Of a stretch of 44,176 nucleotides of DNA, positions 1 to 8,536 are shown piece after piece. The DNA lies in assembly GCF_014650595.1 (NCBI RefSeq), contig NZ_BMVG01000052.1, positions 1-44,176 of the forward strand, read 5' to 3'. A program made the position numbers and the translations under genes. The stretch's first letter is position 1; each line of letters opens with the position of its first letter. The notes beneath the pieces were generated by a model that saw nothing but the letters and a program-made list of their open reading frames with translations, did not search any database and was not told the origin of the DNA. The stretch is from Streptomyces alanosinicus. GTDB taxonomy: Bacteria; Actinomycetota; Actinomycetes; Streptomycetales; Streptomycetaceae.

Positions 1-2
1 AC

Positions 3-173
3 GTGAAGAAACTCGTCAACAACAATGCGAACTGACACGAACCGGATCACGGGACACTAGACCCCGATGAGGTAGCCAAAGTGGTCAGCCACGTGGCCGA
101 GCAGATCACCGCGCAGATGGATCGCCGCGCCAAAGAAGTAGAGCGCTTCGTCTCAGAAACAACCCTCCCCTGA
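3..173 (+). pseudogene. C-terminal remnant of an unidentified gene with an in-frame TGA
   Basis: One reading frame runs from the left edge to a TGA at 171-173 but carries a TGA at 33-35. The part after the internal stop encodes a charged, probably helical tail (DPDEVAKVVSHVAEQITAQM and on to SETTLP). Before the stop is a short VKKLVNNNAN. The first start codon after the internal stop is a GTG at 81 with no clear ribosome site. It could be the end of a gene cut by the window edge, or noise. No family recognised. Confidence 0.25.
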
Positions 174-431
174 CATCTGCCGGGAGAACCCGATCGAATC
201 ACGTTCAACTGGTAGAGGGACAGTATTTGGCGAGTGTGGAATTCTGCGGGTGATCAACCGCTGGGGGCAATAGATGTCTCGCTCTGACGGGGGCTGCGGC
301 GGGGTGGCGGATCGGCCGGAACGCGCGTAGCGCAATGGCCGCCACGGACCTCTGTGAAGCCGACCCTTCTCGCCGAGCGAGAACCTGAGGGCATTATTGC
401 GAAGTTTTCGCTTCACATCTGCGGTGGCGGC

Positions 432-961
432 ATGCGACCGAAGCACGAGCCTGAGCAGATCACCGAGCTGTCACGGTTGAGGGCGTTCATGAACCCGCTA
501 CGGATGCAGCTCTACCGGCTGCTCTACGCCGCGGGCACTGCGACGGCCTCTCAGCTCGCCGAGCATGTCGACGGGACGCCGTCGCTGGTCAGTTACCACC
601 TGCGCAAGCTGGCCGAGCACGGCTTCGTGACCAGGCGAGCGGGCAGGGGGTTGACGGCCGCGAGCGGTGGTGGAAGGTGGCGTCTGAGGAGGGCTGGGGC
701 TTCCGTGACTCGGACTTTGCGGACACGCCCGAGGGGGCCGCTGCAGTCGGCGCGGTGACCCGCGGCATCTTCGACACCCGCGTCGCCCAGTACCGCGCGT
801 ATCTCGACCAGAAGGCCGCCTGGGGCAAGGCGTGGAGTGACGCGTCTTTCAGCTCCGAGTGGCTGCTCGACCTCACCTCGGCCGAACTCGCACTGGCGAC
901 CTCGCGTATTCCACTGTCGCCAGTTTCCTACGGAGCCGTGCGAGGCGGTCACTGTCAGTGA
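432..961 (+). pseudogene. ArsR-type winged-helix regulator, frameshifted
   Basis: The ATG at 432 opens a typical winged-helix repressor: a helix around LRAFMNPLRMQLYRLLYAAG, then the recognition segment SQLAEHVDGTPSLVSYHLRKLAEHGFV. Near 628-645 the frame is lost. The continuation is in another frame and reads GQGVDGRERWWKVASEEGWG followed by a helical C-terminal half ending DLTSAELA, as expected for the HTH_20 group of ArsR-like proteins. After about 900 the sequence no longer resembles the family and stops at 961. So it has one indel and probably a replaced C-terminus. A real gene with a sequencing error is possible, but the degenerate end argues for decay. Confidence 0.6.
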
Positions 962-1063
962 TCTCGGGCCGGCGAGTGCTCAGATCCAGAGAAAACCAAT
1001 CGTCCCCACGTCGATGCTCCCGTAGGGTTCGCGGGTTGTCATGGCGGAGAGGCGGTTCGGAAC

Positions 1064-2053
1064 TTGACACCCAGGTCGGCGACACGGGAGCAGTTGGCGG
1101 GTGCGGCGCAGGCCGCGCTGGGCGGTCGGCGGCGGCTGGAGGCAGTCGAGCGGGTCGCGGGCGGCAGTAAGAAGGGCGTGTACCGCCTGGTGATGGACGA
1201 CGCGACGACGGCGATCGCCTACCTATGGGACGACGCCGAGAACTACTGGCCGACGGCCGAGGGAGACGACGACCTCACTGACCCGTTCTCGCCCGGCCTC
1301 GGGCTCGATCTGTTCCAGGCCGCACACGCGAGGCTGGACGCGCTCGGCGTCCGCGTTCCGGCGATCCGTCTCGTCGACCGTGACGGCGCTCACTGCCCGG
1401 CCGACCTTGCGATCGTCGAGGACCTTCAGGGGGAGAACCTGGAGGAGTTGCTCGCGCGCTCGCCGGGCGCGGCTGCTCCGGTCATGGACCGACTCGCGGA
1501 GTCACTGGGGGCGATGCGGGGGCACCGGGCACCGGCGTACGGCAAGGTGGCCGTGGTCGACGGAGGAGGAACATCGCGCGGTACGTCGTGCGAGGGGGTG
1601 GTTCTCGACCGTGCGCTGCGGGACCTTGCCGAGGCAGCTTCGCGCGATCCGCGGATCGCGGCCGCCCGGGACCGGCTGGAGGAGCGGCTGCTGGGCTTGG
1701 CGGCGGCGGTGCGACCACGCGCGGAGTACGCAGTCGTGCACGGCGAACTGGGACCCGACCATGTTCTGGTGGGCGCGGACGGGAACCCCGTGGCGATCGA
1801 CATCGAGGGATCGATGTACTTCGACGTCGAGTGGGAGCACGTGTTTCTACAAATCCGACTGCACGACGCCTACCAGCCGTTGAGGGTGGGCGGCTTGGAC
1901 GAGGGTCGGCTCGCTCTCTACATGCTCGCACAGCGGCTCTCGCTGACGGCGGGTCCACTGCGGCTGCTCGATGGGGAATTCCACGACCGAGCGTTCATGG
2001 CAGGCATCGCCGAGCACAACCTGAAGCAGGCACTGGAACTGGTCCACGCCTGA
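1064..2053 (+). CDS. APH-family (aminoglycoside phosphotransferase fold) protein
   Basis: A protein of about 329 residues with the kinase-like APH fold: a nucleotide-binding N-lobe (GGSKKGVYRLVM near residue 35), an EDL-containing hinge (IVEDLQGENLEELL near 125), and a catalytic loop VHGELGPDHVLV near residue 225 followed by AIDIEG. In active kinases of this fold the loop is HGDxxxxN and the metal motif is DxD/DFG. Here the catalytic Asp is Glu and the Asn position is His, so kinase activity is uncertain. The start is taken as TTG 1064, with a GGAG stretch 15-20 nt upstream; an internal start is possible. A terminator hairpin follows at once. Substrate unknown; resistance is one of several options for this fold. 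Confidence 0.7.
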   Translation: MTPRSATREQLAGAAQAALGGRRRLEAVERVAGGSKKGVYRLVMDDATTAIAYLWDDAENYWPTAEGDDDLTDPFSPGLGLDLFQAAHARLDALGVRVPAIRLVDRDGAHCPADLAIVEDLQGENLEELLARSPGAAAPVMDRLAESLGAMRGHRAPAYGKVAVVDGGGTSRGTSCEGVVLDRALRDLAEAASRDPRIAAARDRLEERLLGLAAAVRPRAEYAVVHGELGPDHVLVGADGNPVAIDIEGSMYFDVEWEHVFLQIRLHDAYQPLRVGGLDEGRLALYMLAQRLSLTAGPLRLLDGEFHDRAFMAGIAEHNLKQALELVHA

Positions 2054-2073
2054 ACCCCAGGTTTCTGGGGTTC
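2052..2073 (+). terminator. Perfect 9-bp hairpin terminator after the APH-like gene
   Basis: GAACCCCAG, loop GTTT, CTGGGGTTC forms a perfect 9-bp stem with a 4-nt loop. It begins inside the stop codon of the APH-like gene. There is no T-tract, as is common in actinobacteria. It could also stop transcription coming from the recombinase region on the other strand. Confidence 0.65.
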
Positions 2074-2130
2074 ACTGGCGACCTCGCGTAATCGGGAGCC
2101 GCGTATTCCTCAGCTTCTGACGGTTCGTGG

Positions 2131-3594
2131 TCAACATGAGTGGTCGCCGGGGGCATAGTGACGCCAGGTTCCTCCGGCCGCTTCGGCGATCCGGGTGGTG
2201 TGGTCGTCGTTGTAGCCGAGCATCCGGGCGATCACTGGGGCCGGGGCCTGGAGGACGAGTTGGCGGATTGCCGCTGTGCGTCCTGGCCGGGTCGGGAAAC
2301 CTAGGTGGCGGAGCCGGGGTGCCAGAGCTTCCGGGGTCATGGGTTGTCCGGCCCGGCGGCCGGGGAAGAGCCATCGGGCATCGGGGTTGGTCGCGGTCTT
2401 GGTGTTCGGCCGCTGCCCCAGGTAGTCCAGCAGCATTCCGTCCGACGGGGCCGGGACGGGCGACGGCGGGTCGCCGAGCCGGACGAGGACTTTGCCGTCC
2501 TCGTGCTGGATGTCGTCGGTGATGAGCCTGGTGATCCGCGTCAGCGGCTGTGCGTAGAGAAGAACAAGGACGGCTGCCACGCGGTCCTGGAGCGGGACGT
2601 CGTCGCGGTTGACGAGCTGTCGCAGTAGCGCGAGCCGCTGGTGCTGGGTGATCGGCGCGGGATTGTCTGTCGAGCGGTGCGGGATGGTGACGGCGGGCAT
2701 GTGATTGGACCGCATGGCTCAGCGGAGGAAGGCGTGGGTGAGGCGTCGGGCGGTGTAGCCGCCTGCGTACCAGGTATCGGCATCGGCCTGGGTGCAGTCG
2801 GCGAGGGCCCGTCCACGCTGAGCGAGGTGGTCGAGGAAGGCGATTGCAAGGTGGATCTCGTTGCGGGCCTGCTGGGTCTGGCTGCCGGTGAGCGGGCCAC
2901 GGCCGGCCAGGGCGCGGAGACGTCGTTCGATGTGCCAGGCGGCGAAGAGCTCCAACAGCTTGCGGTGCTCGGGATCGCTGACGGTCGATAGTTTCTCGGC
3001 GCGACACCGTTGGAACAGCAGCAAGTGCCGGTCGGCCGGCGGCAAGACGCCGCTCTGCATGAGGAGATCGCGCAAGTAGGCGACTGATCGCCAGGGCATG
3101 AGTTGGCTCAGCCCCTCATGGGTGAGCGGAACGTGGCCGCGGGCCAGGGCCAGCAGATTTCGCTGAACATGAGGCAGTTTGGCCCAGGTGATCCCGCCCC
3201 AAGGGCGACTCACCTGCCGGAGCATGTCGAACAACGGAAGAAGCTCGGGCCGGATGCTGCCGGAACCGTCGTCGAGTAGTTCGTGGAGGCGCTCGGCCAG
3301 GACGCATCGGCCGCAGACTCCGCGGCGGTAGCGCCGCGCTTCCTGGCCGCACCGTTCGCAGGTGAAGTCACCGAGGCCACCGGCGCAGTCGGTGCAGAGC
3401 TTGCCGCCGTCGGCAGCAATCCCCGGGGTCAGCCGATCGACGCCGCAGCCAGCGCAAGTCCCGTAGGTCTCCAGGGCCTGGCCGAAGCAACGTCCGCAGA
3501 GGTAGCCCTCCGGCCAGTGGTTTGCCTTCAGTTGCACCGCCCGTCGGCATCGTGCGCAGAACAGGTCCTCGGTGCGGACGCGGGTGCGGCTCAT
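2131..3594 (-). pseudogene. Zinc-ribbon recombinase/integrase-like protein split by an in-frame TGA
   Basis: Two minus-strand reading frames are in the same phase and separated only by a TGA (2719-2721) and one codon. Together they make about 487 residues. The N-terminal part has CxxC pairs (FCARCRRA, LCGRCFG, CAGCGVD, CTDCAGG, CERCGQE, CGRCVLA) and then a helical core-binding domain ending GGYTARRLTHAFLR. The part after the TGA has a catalytic-domain-like region with R...LGY...RHYAPGD, resembling the end of tyrosine recombinases. The stop sits where a Trp (TGG) would be natural. The ATG overlaps the upstream XRE gene by 4 nt, so the genes were co-translated. Likely inactive or producing two fragments. 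Confidence 0.6.
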
Positions 3595-3917
3595 CCTTCA
3601 GGCCGGATGCGGGCGCGCTTGGGCCGGACAGCCGAGAGATCGACGACCGCGTCGCCGGTGGCGACCTTGCGGATGGCGGTGTTCTCCGCCCTGGTGGCGA
3701 TCAGATCGGCCGGGGTGCAGTCGAAGATGTCGCAGAGGGCGGCCAGCACCGGCAGGGACAGCCGCTCGGGAGTGCCGGTGACCAGGCGGTGGACCTGGGA
3801 GAGCGAGAGGTTGATGCCCCGCTCGGCGAGCGGCGGGGCGAGCTCGCTGGTTGTGAACACCCCGGCGGCGGCCATCCGCTCGCGCAGCCGCCACTGGTAG
3901 CTGACCTGGCGTTTCAT
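3591..3917 (-). CDS. XRE-family helix-turn-helix regulator
   Basis: A 108-residue protein with a Cro/CI-type HTH: LRERMAAAGVFTTSELAPPL, then LSLSQVHRLVTGTPERLSLPVLAALCDIFDCTPADL, in which SLSQVHRLVTG is the recognition helix. The C-terminus is short and basic. Its ATG overlaps the stop of the upstream recombinase remnant by 1 nt (TGATG) and its stop overlaps the next start by 4 nt, so it is the middle gene of a translationally coupled trio. Recombinase, XRE, zinc-ribbon recombinase is a familiar actinobacterial mobile-element arrangement. It probably regulates or assists the recombinases. Confidence 0.75.
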   Translation of the reverse strand: MKRQVSYQWRLRERMAAAGVFTTSELAPPLAERGINLSLSQVHRLVTGTPERLSLPVLAALCDIFDCTPADLIATRAENTAIRKVATGDAVVDLSAVRPKRARIRPEG

Positions 3918-4080
3918 CAGGCCCTCCTCGCGGGCTTGAGCGCGGCCTCGACCGTGGCGTCCAGGGCCCGCCGCAGGGTGCGGGTGCGGAAGTCGGAAGA
4001 CACGCAGGTGTAGATGGAGGTGGTGGACGCATGATCGTGGCCAGCCTGCTCCTGCACTATCTTGAGTTCGCTGGCTCGGC
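3917..4080 (-). pseudogene. Tyrosine recombinase, C-terminal remnant
   Basis: Only the last 54 or so codons remain. ELKIVQEQAGHDHASTTSIY is the box-II region of phage-type tyrosine integrases, with the GH pair and the catalytic Tyr, followed by the tail SSDFRTRTLRRALDATVEAA. Upstream of about 4080 (towards higher coordinates) the frame continues but no longer resembles an integrase, so the N-terminal three quarters, including the catalytic Arg, are gone. This was the first gene of the trio. Confidence 0.7.
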
Positions 4081-4453
4081 AGGCTGTTGACCTGTGTGTT
4101 TGCTTCGCGGTGGTTGTCCGTGACGTCGCGGATGAGGACACGGCTGGTCCTTTCAGCACGGGTCGATCGTTACCGACCTGGGATTGCTCGCGCCCGCTGG
4201 GGCGAGCCTGTGCGAGTCGTGGCGGCGCCATGTTCGCCGAGCACCTGGGCATGTTGTTCGCAAGGTTGCTGTCTTCTCGGTGAGACGCCGAATGCGGGCG
4301 TTTGCGGCCTCTAATTAGAAGACCTCGTCCACGTCATCACCCGCGACTGGCACCTCTCGGTCGCCCCTGTCGGCGACGGTCCCCACGTGGGCCCCTCGCT
4401 CGCTCCGCCGCGTTTCACCGCGGTGCTGAGCGCCCGCGCCGATCGCCCCTGAA
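4081..4453. other. Junction region without an intact gene
   Basis: Between the truncated recombinase and the small peptide gene I see no complete gene. From 4314 to 4452 the plus strand has an open frame (EDLVHVITRDWHLSVAPVGD, ending SARADRP) whose stop codon overlaps the ribosome site of the peptide gene at 4468. It may be the end of a truncated upstream gene. The lower part (4081-4310) is weakly coding in no frame I can place. Confidence 0.35.
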
Positions 4454-4467
4454 GGAGGTGAACCTCC
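4454..4467 (+). promoter_or_regulatory. Shine-Dalgarno locked in a hairpin before the peptide gene
   Basis: GAAGGAGGTGAACCTCC lies directly before the ATG at 4468. The GGAGG is a near-perfect anti-16S match with 9-nt spacing. It can pair with CCTCC through a TGAA tetraloop (stem 4454-4458 with 4463-4467), so the same bases that give a strong ribosome site could hide it. Whether this is regulatory or accidental cannot be told from the sequence. Confidence 0.5.
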
Positions 4468-4554
4468 ATGCGCGCGCTGTATCGCCAGACCATGTCGGCC
4501 CTCAACATCCGACGCCTGTACGAGTACTTCTGGTACCTGTACCACCACATCTGA
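4468..4554 (+). CDS. Putative RiPP precursor peptide (28 aa, aromatic-rich C-terminus)
   Basis: A 28-codon gene with an unusually strong ribosome site and a P450 gene starting 64 nt downstream. The peptide starts MRALYRQTMS and ends YEYFWYLYHHI: eight of the last eleven residues are Tyr, Phe, Trp or His. Known P450-modified RiPPs (tryptorubin-type atropopeptides, cittilin, biarylitides) are encoded by tiny genes of this kind next to a P450 that couples aromatic side chains by C-C, C-N or C-O bonds. From that precedent I infer a leader of about 17 residues and a core drawn from the aromatic tail. No dedicated protease gene is adjacent, as in many such loci. A short upstream ORF without product remains possible, but the codon content and context argue against it. 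Confidence 0.7.
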   Translation: MRALYRQTMSALNIRRLYEYFWYLYHHI

Positions 4555-4618
4555 CCGGCCCGGCGCGGGGAGCCGACGCCCGGTCGGCCCCCCGCGCCCC
4601 ACGAGGGGAACGCTCACG

Positions 4619-5841
4619 ATGACCACCCCGCAGCACCCCGACGACTTCCTCCGCCTCATGCGGATGCGCAGTGCCGAGGAGGACGGCGTCTTCTGGATCG
4701 ACGACGAACGCCTCGCCGTCTTCGAGCCGGAGGCGGCCCGCCGGGTCAGCGCCACGAACTGGCACCGGTTCGTCATGCACGACCGTCTCCTCGACGTCGT
4801 ACGCAAGCGCACCAGCACCCCGGTCCGCTGGAGCCGGATCCGATCCGTCTGGCTCACCCAACTCCATGCGCTCGCCACCGAGGAGCACCACGGCCGCCTG
4901 ATCGAGCGCATGCAACGGATCATCGACGCACGACTCGACGAGGACACGGACCTGGTGATGCATACCCAGGACATGGCCGTACGGTCCCTGCTGCCCCTCG
5001 CGCTCGCGGGCCTCACCGCCCGCGAGGCGGACCTCGTGGTCCTGGACCTGCACATGAAACTGCTGCGCCTGGTCTCGCCCGAGCCGGGCGGGACAGGGCA
5101 TCTCCTTCGCTTCAACGCCGTTCAAGTGCGCTCAGGTCTGGTCGTGCGCCGGGTCCTGCGTGAGCGCGCCCGAGGCAAGCGGACTCGCGAGCCGGACCTG
5201 GCCGACCCGTTCGTCGACCTGCTGCCCGACCTCGGCATGGACCGTGCGCTCGACGTGGTGACCGCCGTCCTCACCGCCATCGCCGGTCCGCCGGGGACGG
5301 CCGCGGTGAGCCTGTTGTACGAGTTCGTCCGCAACCCCGAGTGGCAGCAGCGGCTGACCGCCGAACTGGCGGGCGTGGAACCGGCCGCCTTCCGCACGGC
5401 GCCGACGCGGGCAGCGCCGGTGACGCACCGGTTCGTCAAGGAGGTGCTGCGCATGTGGAGCCCGCCGCTGCTCCTTGTACGGCGGTCCAAGTACGCCTTC
5501 GACCTCGGCAGGACCGCCTGGAGGCGGGCCAGTGGTACCTGCTGAGCCCGCACATGATCCACCGCGACGAGCGGGTCTGGAAGCAGCCCGACGTCTTCGA
5601 CCCCGATCGCTTCCTGCCCGGCGCGCCGCACGGCCCGGCGGACCGCACCTGCTACGTGCCGTTCGGCTGGGCGCCCAAGAAGTGCATCGGCGCCGACATC
5701 GCGACCGTTCAACTCATGGCGCTGTGCCACCTGTTGTGCACGCGTTACCGCCTGACGGTCTCCGACCCGGAAGCCGTCACGATGGCCCTCCGCTTCGCCC
5801 CGGTCCCGGAGAACTTCCAGGGCCGCCTCACGCTGCGGTAG
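4619..5841 (+). pseudogene. Cytochrome P450, frameshifted (probable RiPP-crosslinking oxidase)
   Basis: An ATG at 4619 opens a P450 of about 407 residues if one indel is repaired. The first frame carries the N-terminal half, the I-helix region (VVTAVLTAIAGPPGTAAVSLL) and the K-helix ExxR (KEVLRMWSP, Glu codon at 5441). The frame is lost at about 5514-5517: adding one base to CTCGG restores the second frame, which reads EAGQWYLLSPHMIHRDE, then DPDRFLPG, and the heme loop FGWAPKKCIG (Cys codon at 5683). Both halves look under normal coding constraint, so a sequencing error or recent mutation is likely. The gene follows the aromatic peptide gene, which suggests that peptide as substrate. No ferredoxin gene is adjacent. 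Confidence 0.75.
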
Positions 5842-5885
5842 CCGAGGCAGGCCAGGCTTCCGCCCACCTGAGAACCACACCCGGA

Positions 5886-6188
5886 GTGTCGTCGGAACCC
5901 CTGTCGCACGGCCCCTTCACCAACCAGCGCACGGGATGGTGCATCACCGCGCCGGCCTCGGGTTCGATCACGGCCAGGGTGGCGTTCTGCGACGCGGCCG
6001 ACCCCGCCCAGCAGTGGCGCGTCTACTTCGCGGACAACCCCAACGGGCCGCCGTCAGGCTGGTACGACGTGTGGCAGAGCGTGTCGAACGGGTTGTGCCT
6101 GTCGACACCCAGCGTGCGCAACGGCACCGTCGTACAGACAACGCCCTGCGATCCCTCCGACCAGTACGACAGGTGGCACCAACAGTAG
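5886..6188 (+). pseudogene. Ricin-type beta-trefoil lectin fragment
   Basis: About 100 residues with two beta-trefoil repeats: TNQRTGWCITAP...AQQWRV and SNGLCLSTPSVRNGTVVQTTPC...YDRWHQ. Conserved Cys and QxW-like positions are visible. Family members are usually secreted and carry three repeats. Here there is no signal peptide, the only candidate start (GTG 5886) lacks a convincing ribosome site, and the first repeat is missing, so this looks like the 3' end of a longer secreted protein gene. It is not obviously related to the P450. Confidence 0.5.
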
Positions 6189-6191
6189 GAA

Positions 6192-6222
6192 CCTGTGAGG
6201 CAGGCAGGGCCTGCCTCACAGG
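6192..6222. terminator. 14-bp perfect hairpin, bidirectional terminator
   Basis: CCTGTGAGGCAGGC, loop AGG, GCCTGCCTCACAGG. It sits between the end of the lectin fragment (plus) and the end of the esterase gene (minus), and includes the esterase stop codon at 6216-6218. The position between convergent genes fits a shared terminator. Confidence 0.8.
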
Positions 6223-7514
6223 CCCTTGAGGTTGTCGGCCACGGTGGAGGTCGGGGTGTGGAGGATGGCGTCGAACGCTTCTAGGATCGGGGTGTGCAGG
6301 TAGGCGCTCTGTATGCGGATGCGGTCGGGGCCCGGGGCGTGGCCGGCGTTGTCATGGGCGTCCGAGTGTGCCTGGCGGAGGTCGGCGATGCTGAGGCCGA
6401 GTTCGGCGTCGGCGAAGGCGGCCTCGATGCTTCCCGGCTCGGGCGGTTCCAGTGCGGTGGCGTCGACGGTGAAGCCGAAGGGTGTGTTCTCGTCGCGGGG
6501 CATCTCCGCGGTGTGTCCGGTGGTGCTCGTCAGGCCGAGGGCGAAGTAGTCGTCGCCGAGCGCGCGGTGCAGGTGTTGTCCCATGGGGAGCCCGGTGAGG
6601 TGGCCGCTGAAGGAGATGGGCGTTTTCTGGATGTGGGCGTTGTGGGCGGCCAGCACGATGCGGGTTCCCGGTTCGAAGTGCTCCAGGTGCCACAGGACCG
6701 ACCCGGCCATGTAGACGTCCCGGGACGAGGTGTCGGCGGCCAGCCCCTTTCCGGCGAAGAGGTCGGCCATGGCGCGGAAGGTGTAGTCGGCGTGGCAGGC
6801 GCCTTCGAGGCAGCGCAGGGCGACGTCGTAGCTCCGCTGGTCGCCGCGGGAGACGTACAGCGGCTCGACGGAGCGGAACCGGATGACCAGGCGCGCCAGG
6901 ACCGCGCTGAGCGTGTCCTGTTCGGCGGTGGCCAGGCGTGCCCACGCGGGCGCGGCGACGGCTCCGGAGCCACCGGCGAACGTTTCGGCGATCCGCATCG
7001 CCGTCTGGACCATCGGCAGGGTTTCGGAGTCGATCTGGCGCAGGTAGTCGGCGACCGGGGCCAGGGCGGGAAGCAAGGAGCCGCCGGCCGCCGGGATGTC
7101 GATGCCGGCGAAGCGCACCGGGGATGAGGCTGTGCCGTTGTGCCGGCGCATCCAGCGCAGCGGCGCGTCGACTCCCACGGGGATCGCTGCGGCGAGGTGG
7201 GCCGACAAGTCGTCGTCCGTGCCCTCTCCTTGGGCCCAGCCGTCGAGGGGAATGCCTTCGCTGAAGCCGTACTCGAAGGCCAGGACGTTGAAGCCGCAGC
7301 GTTCGGCCAGGAAGCGGAGGATGCGCTCGCGCATGAGGGCGAACTCGTCGATGAAGTGGGAGTTTTCGCCGATCGCGACGACACGGGCGTCGCCGATGAC
7401 GGCGCGGAGCGGCTCAAGGTCATCGAGCGGCGCCTCAGGGTCGAGGTGGGTGAGGGGGACGGCGTGGGCGCGCAGCCAGTCGGCGAACGGGTTGTGGTGG
7501 GGCGAAGCAGGCAT
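6216..7514 (-). CDS. Erythromycin esterase family protein
   Basis: About 432 residues from the ATG at 7514 (an open frame continues to 7682, but the extra residues do not look like the family). GDARVVAIGENSHFIDEFALMRERILRFL matches the Ere signature GExxHG...E, in which the Glu/His pair is catalytic. LAFEYGFSEG, RFAGIDIP, the RMADL-like FRAMADLF and IVLAAHNAHIQ are further family blocks; AHNAHIQ is the second conserved His motif. Ere proteins hydrolyse the macrolactone ester of 14-membered macrolides, but many family members have unknown substrates. The gene follows a Vat-type acetyltransferase in the same direction after 235 bp, so drug modification is plausible. Confidence 0.85.
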   Translation of the reverse strand: MPASPHHNPFADWLRAHAVPLTHLDPEAPLDDLEPLRAVIGDARVVAIGENSHFIDEFALMRERILRFLAERCGFNVLAFEYGFSEGIPLDGWAQGEGTDDDLSAHLAAAIPVGVDAPLRWMRRHNGTASSPVRFAGIDIPAAGGSLLPALAPVADYLRQIDSETLPMVQTAMRIAETFAGGSGAVAAPAWARLATAEQDTLSAVLARLVIRFRSVEPLYVSRGDQRSYDVALRCLEGACHADYTFRAMADLFAGKGLAADTSSRDVYMAGSVLWHLEHFEPGTRIVLAAHNAHIQKTPISFSGHLTGLPMGQHLHRALGDDYFALGLTSTTGHTAEMPRDENTPFGFTVDATALEPPEPGSIEAAFADAELGLSIADLRQAHSDAHDNAGHAPGPDRIRIQSAYLHTPILEAFDAILHTPTSTVADNLKGL

Positions 7515-7749
7515 GCTGACGACTCGATTCCGAAGTCTGTACATCTGAGTCTGAAAGGGGAGCGGGACGTAGGCCGGTTGGAACGGGAGCCGGATGGCGG
7601 TCGGTGCTCCCGGGATCCGTGCGGTTACCGCGTTGCGGTGAGGGGCTGGGGAGCCACTCGTGCTGCTCAGGTCATCACCCATGCCTGAAAGCCACCGCGC
7701 ATCGGCAGCAGTCGCGGGCCTGGGTCCGGCTCTCTCGAACGTGGGTGGT

Positions 7750-8400
7750 TCACCGAAGCGGGGGCGTCGCGTTCTCCAGGTCGTCGATGCTGCCGGACAT
7801 GATCGTGCGGAGGTGTTCGGTGATGTGCTGGAGCGGCCAGTTCCACCAGGCCAGCGCGAGCAGGCGGTCGATGTCGGTGTCGCTGTAGCGGCGGCGGATG
7901 AGGCGGGCCGGGTTGCCGCCGACGATGCCGTAGTCGGGGACGTCGTCGACGACGACGGATCCGGAGGCGATGATCGCTCCGTGGCCGACGCGGACGCCGG
8001 GCATCACCGTGGACCGGTAGCCGAACCAGACGTCGTGGCCCACTACGGTGTCGCCGCGTCCGGCCAGGCCGGTGATGAGGTCGAAGTGCTCGGACCAGGA
8101 ACCGCCCATGATGGGGAAGGGGAATGTCGAGGGGCCGTCCATGCGGTGGTTGGCGCCGTTCATGATGAACCGCACGCCCTCGCCCAGCGCGCAGAACTTG
8201 CCGATGACCAGCTTTTCCGGCCCGGAGTGGTACAGCACGTTGCGGGTTTCGAACGCGGTCGGGTCATCGGGATCGTCGTAGTAGGAGAACTCTCCGACCT
8301 CGATCAGCGGCGAGGTGATCAGCGGCTTGAGCAGCACGACCCGCGGCTGCTCGGGCATCGGGTGCACCACGGTCGGGTCGGCAGGAACAGGCGATGTCAC
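7750..8400 (-). CDS. Vat-type (streptogramin A) O-acetyltransferase, left-handed beta-helix
   Basis: A 216-residue xenobiotic acetyltransferase. The hexapeptide-repeat helix is clear (IGKFCALGEGVRFIMNG, VVGHDVWFGYRSTVMPGVRVGHGAIIASGSVVVDDV), with the catalytic His in NGANHRMDG and the protruding loop PFPIMGGSWSEH. YGIVGGNPARLIRRRY is the standard coil that binds acetyl-CoA. Family members acetylate virginiamycin M-type streptogramins or chloramphenicol. The ATG at 8400 has a GGAAGGAAG ribosome site. It lies between the flavin monooxygenase and the esterase, all on the same strand, forming a possible antibiotic-inactivation set. Confidence 0.85.
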   Translation of the reverse strand: MTSPVPADPTVVHPMPEQPRVVLLKPLITSPLIEVGEFSYYDDPDDPTAFETRNVLYHSGPEKLVIGKFCALGEGVRFIMNGANHRMDGPSTFPFPIMGGSWSEHFDLITGLAGRGDTVVGHDVWFGYRSTVMPGVRVGHGAIIASGSVVVDDVPDYGIVGGNPARLIRRRYSDTDIDRLLALAWWNWPLQHITEHLRTIMSGSIDDLENATPPLR

Positions 8401-8536
8401 GGATTGCTTCCTTCCTGAAGGGATGTCTGCGGGCCTGGAGGGCCTCAGTACCTGGCGGCGGATGTCGCAGTCATCCGCATGATCGGGTGGACGCCCCGTC
8501 CGCGCCGTCGGGCATCGGTGATCGGCGTTGTTGTTG

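Noticed and set aside
2072..3007. 311-codon Arg/Pro-rich frame on the minus strand
   Set aside because: Out of phase with the zinc-ribbon recombinase, which reads sensibly in its own frame.
4468..4554. Peptide gene as a lanthipeptide or lasso precursor
   Set aside because: No Cys/Ser/Thr-rich core, no lasso-type acceptor at the right place, and no LanM, asparagine-synthetase-like or RRE genes nearby; a P450 is the only partner.
7515..7682. 56-residue N-terminal extension of the esterase
   Set aside because: The extra residues do not resemble Ere proteins, and ATG 7514 puts the family start at the right place.
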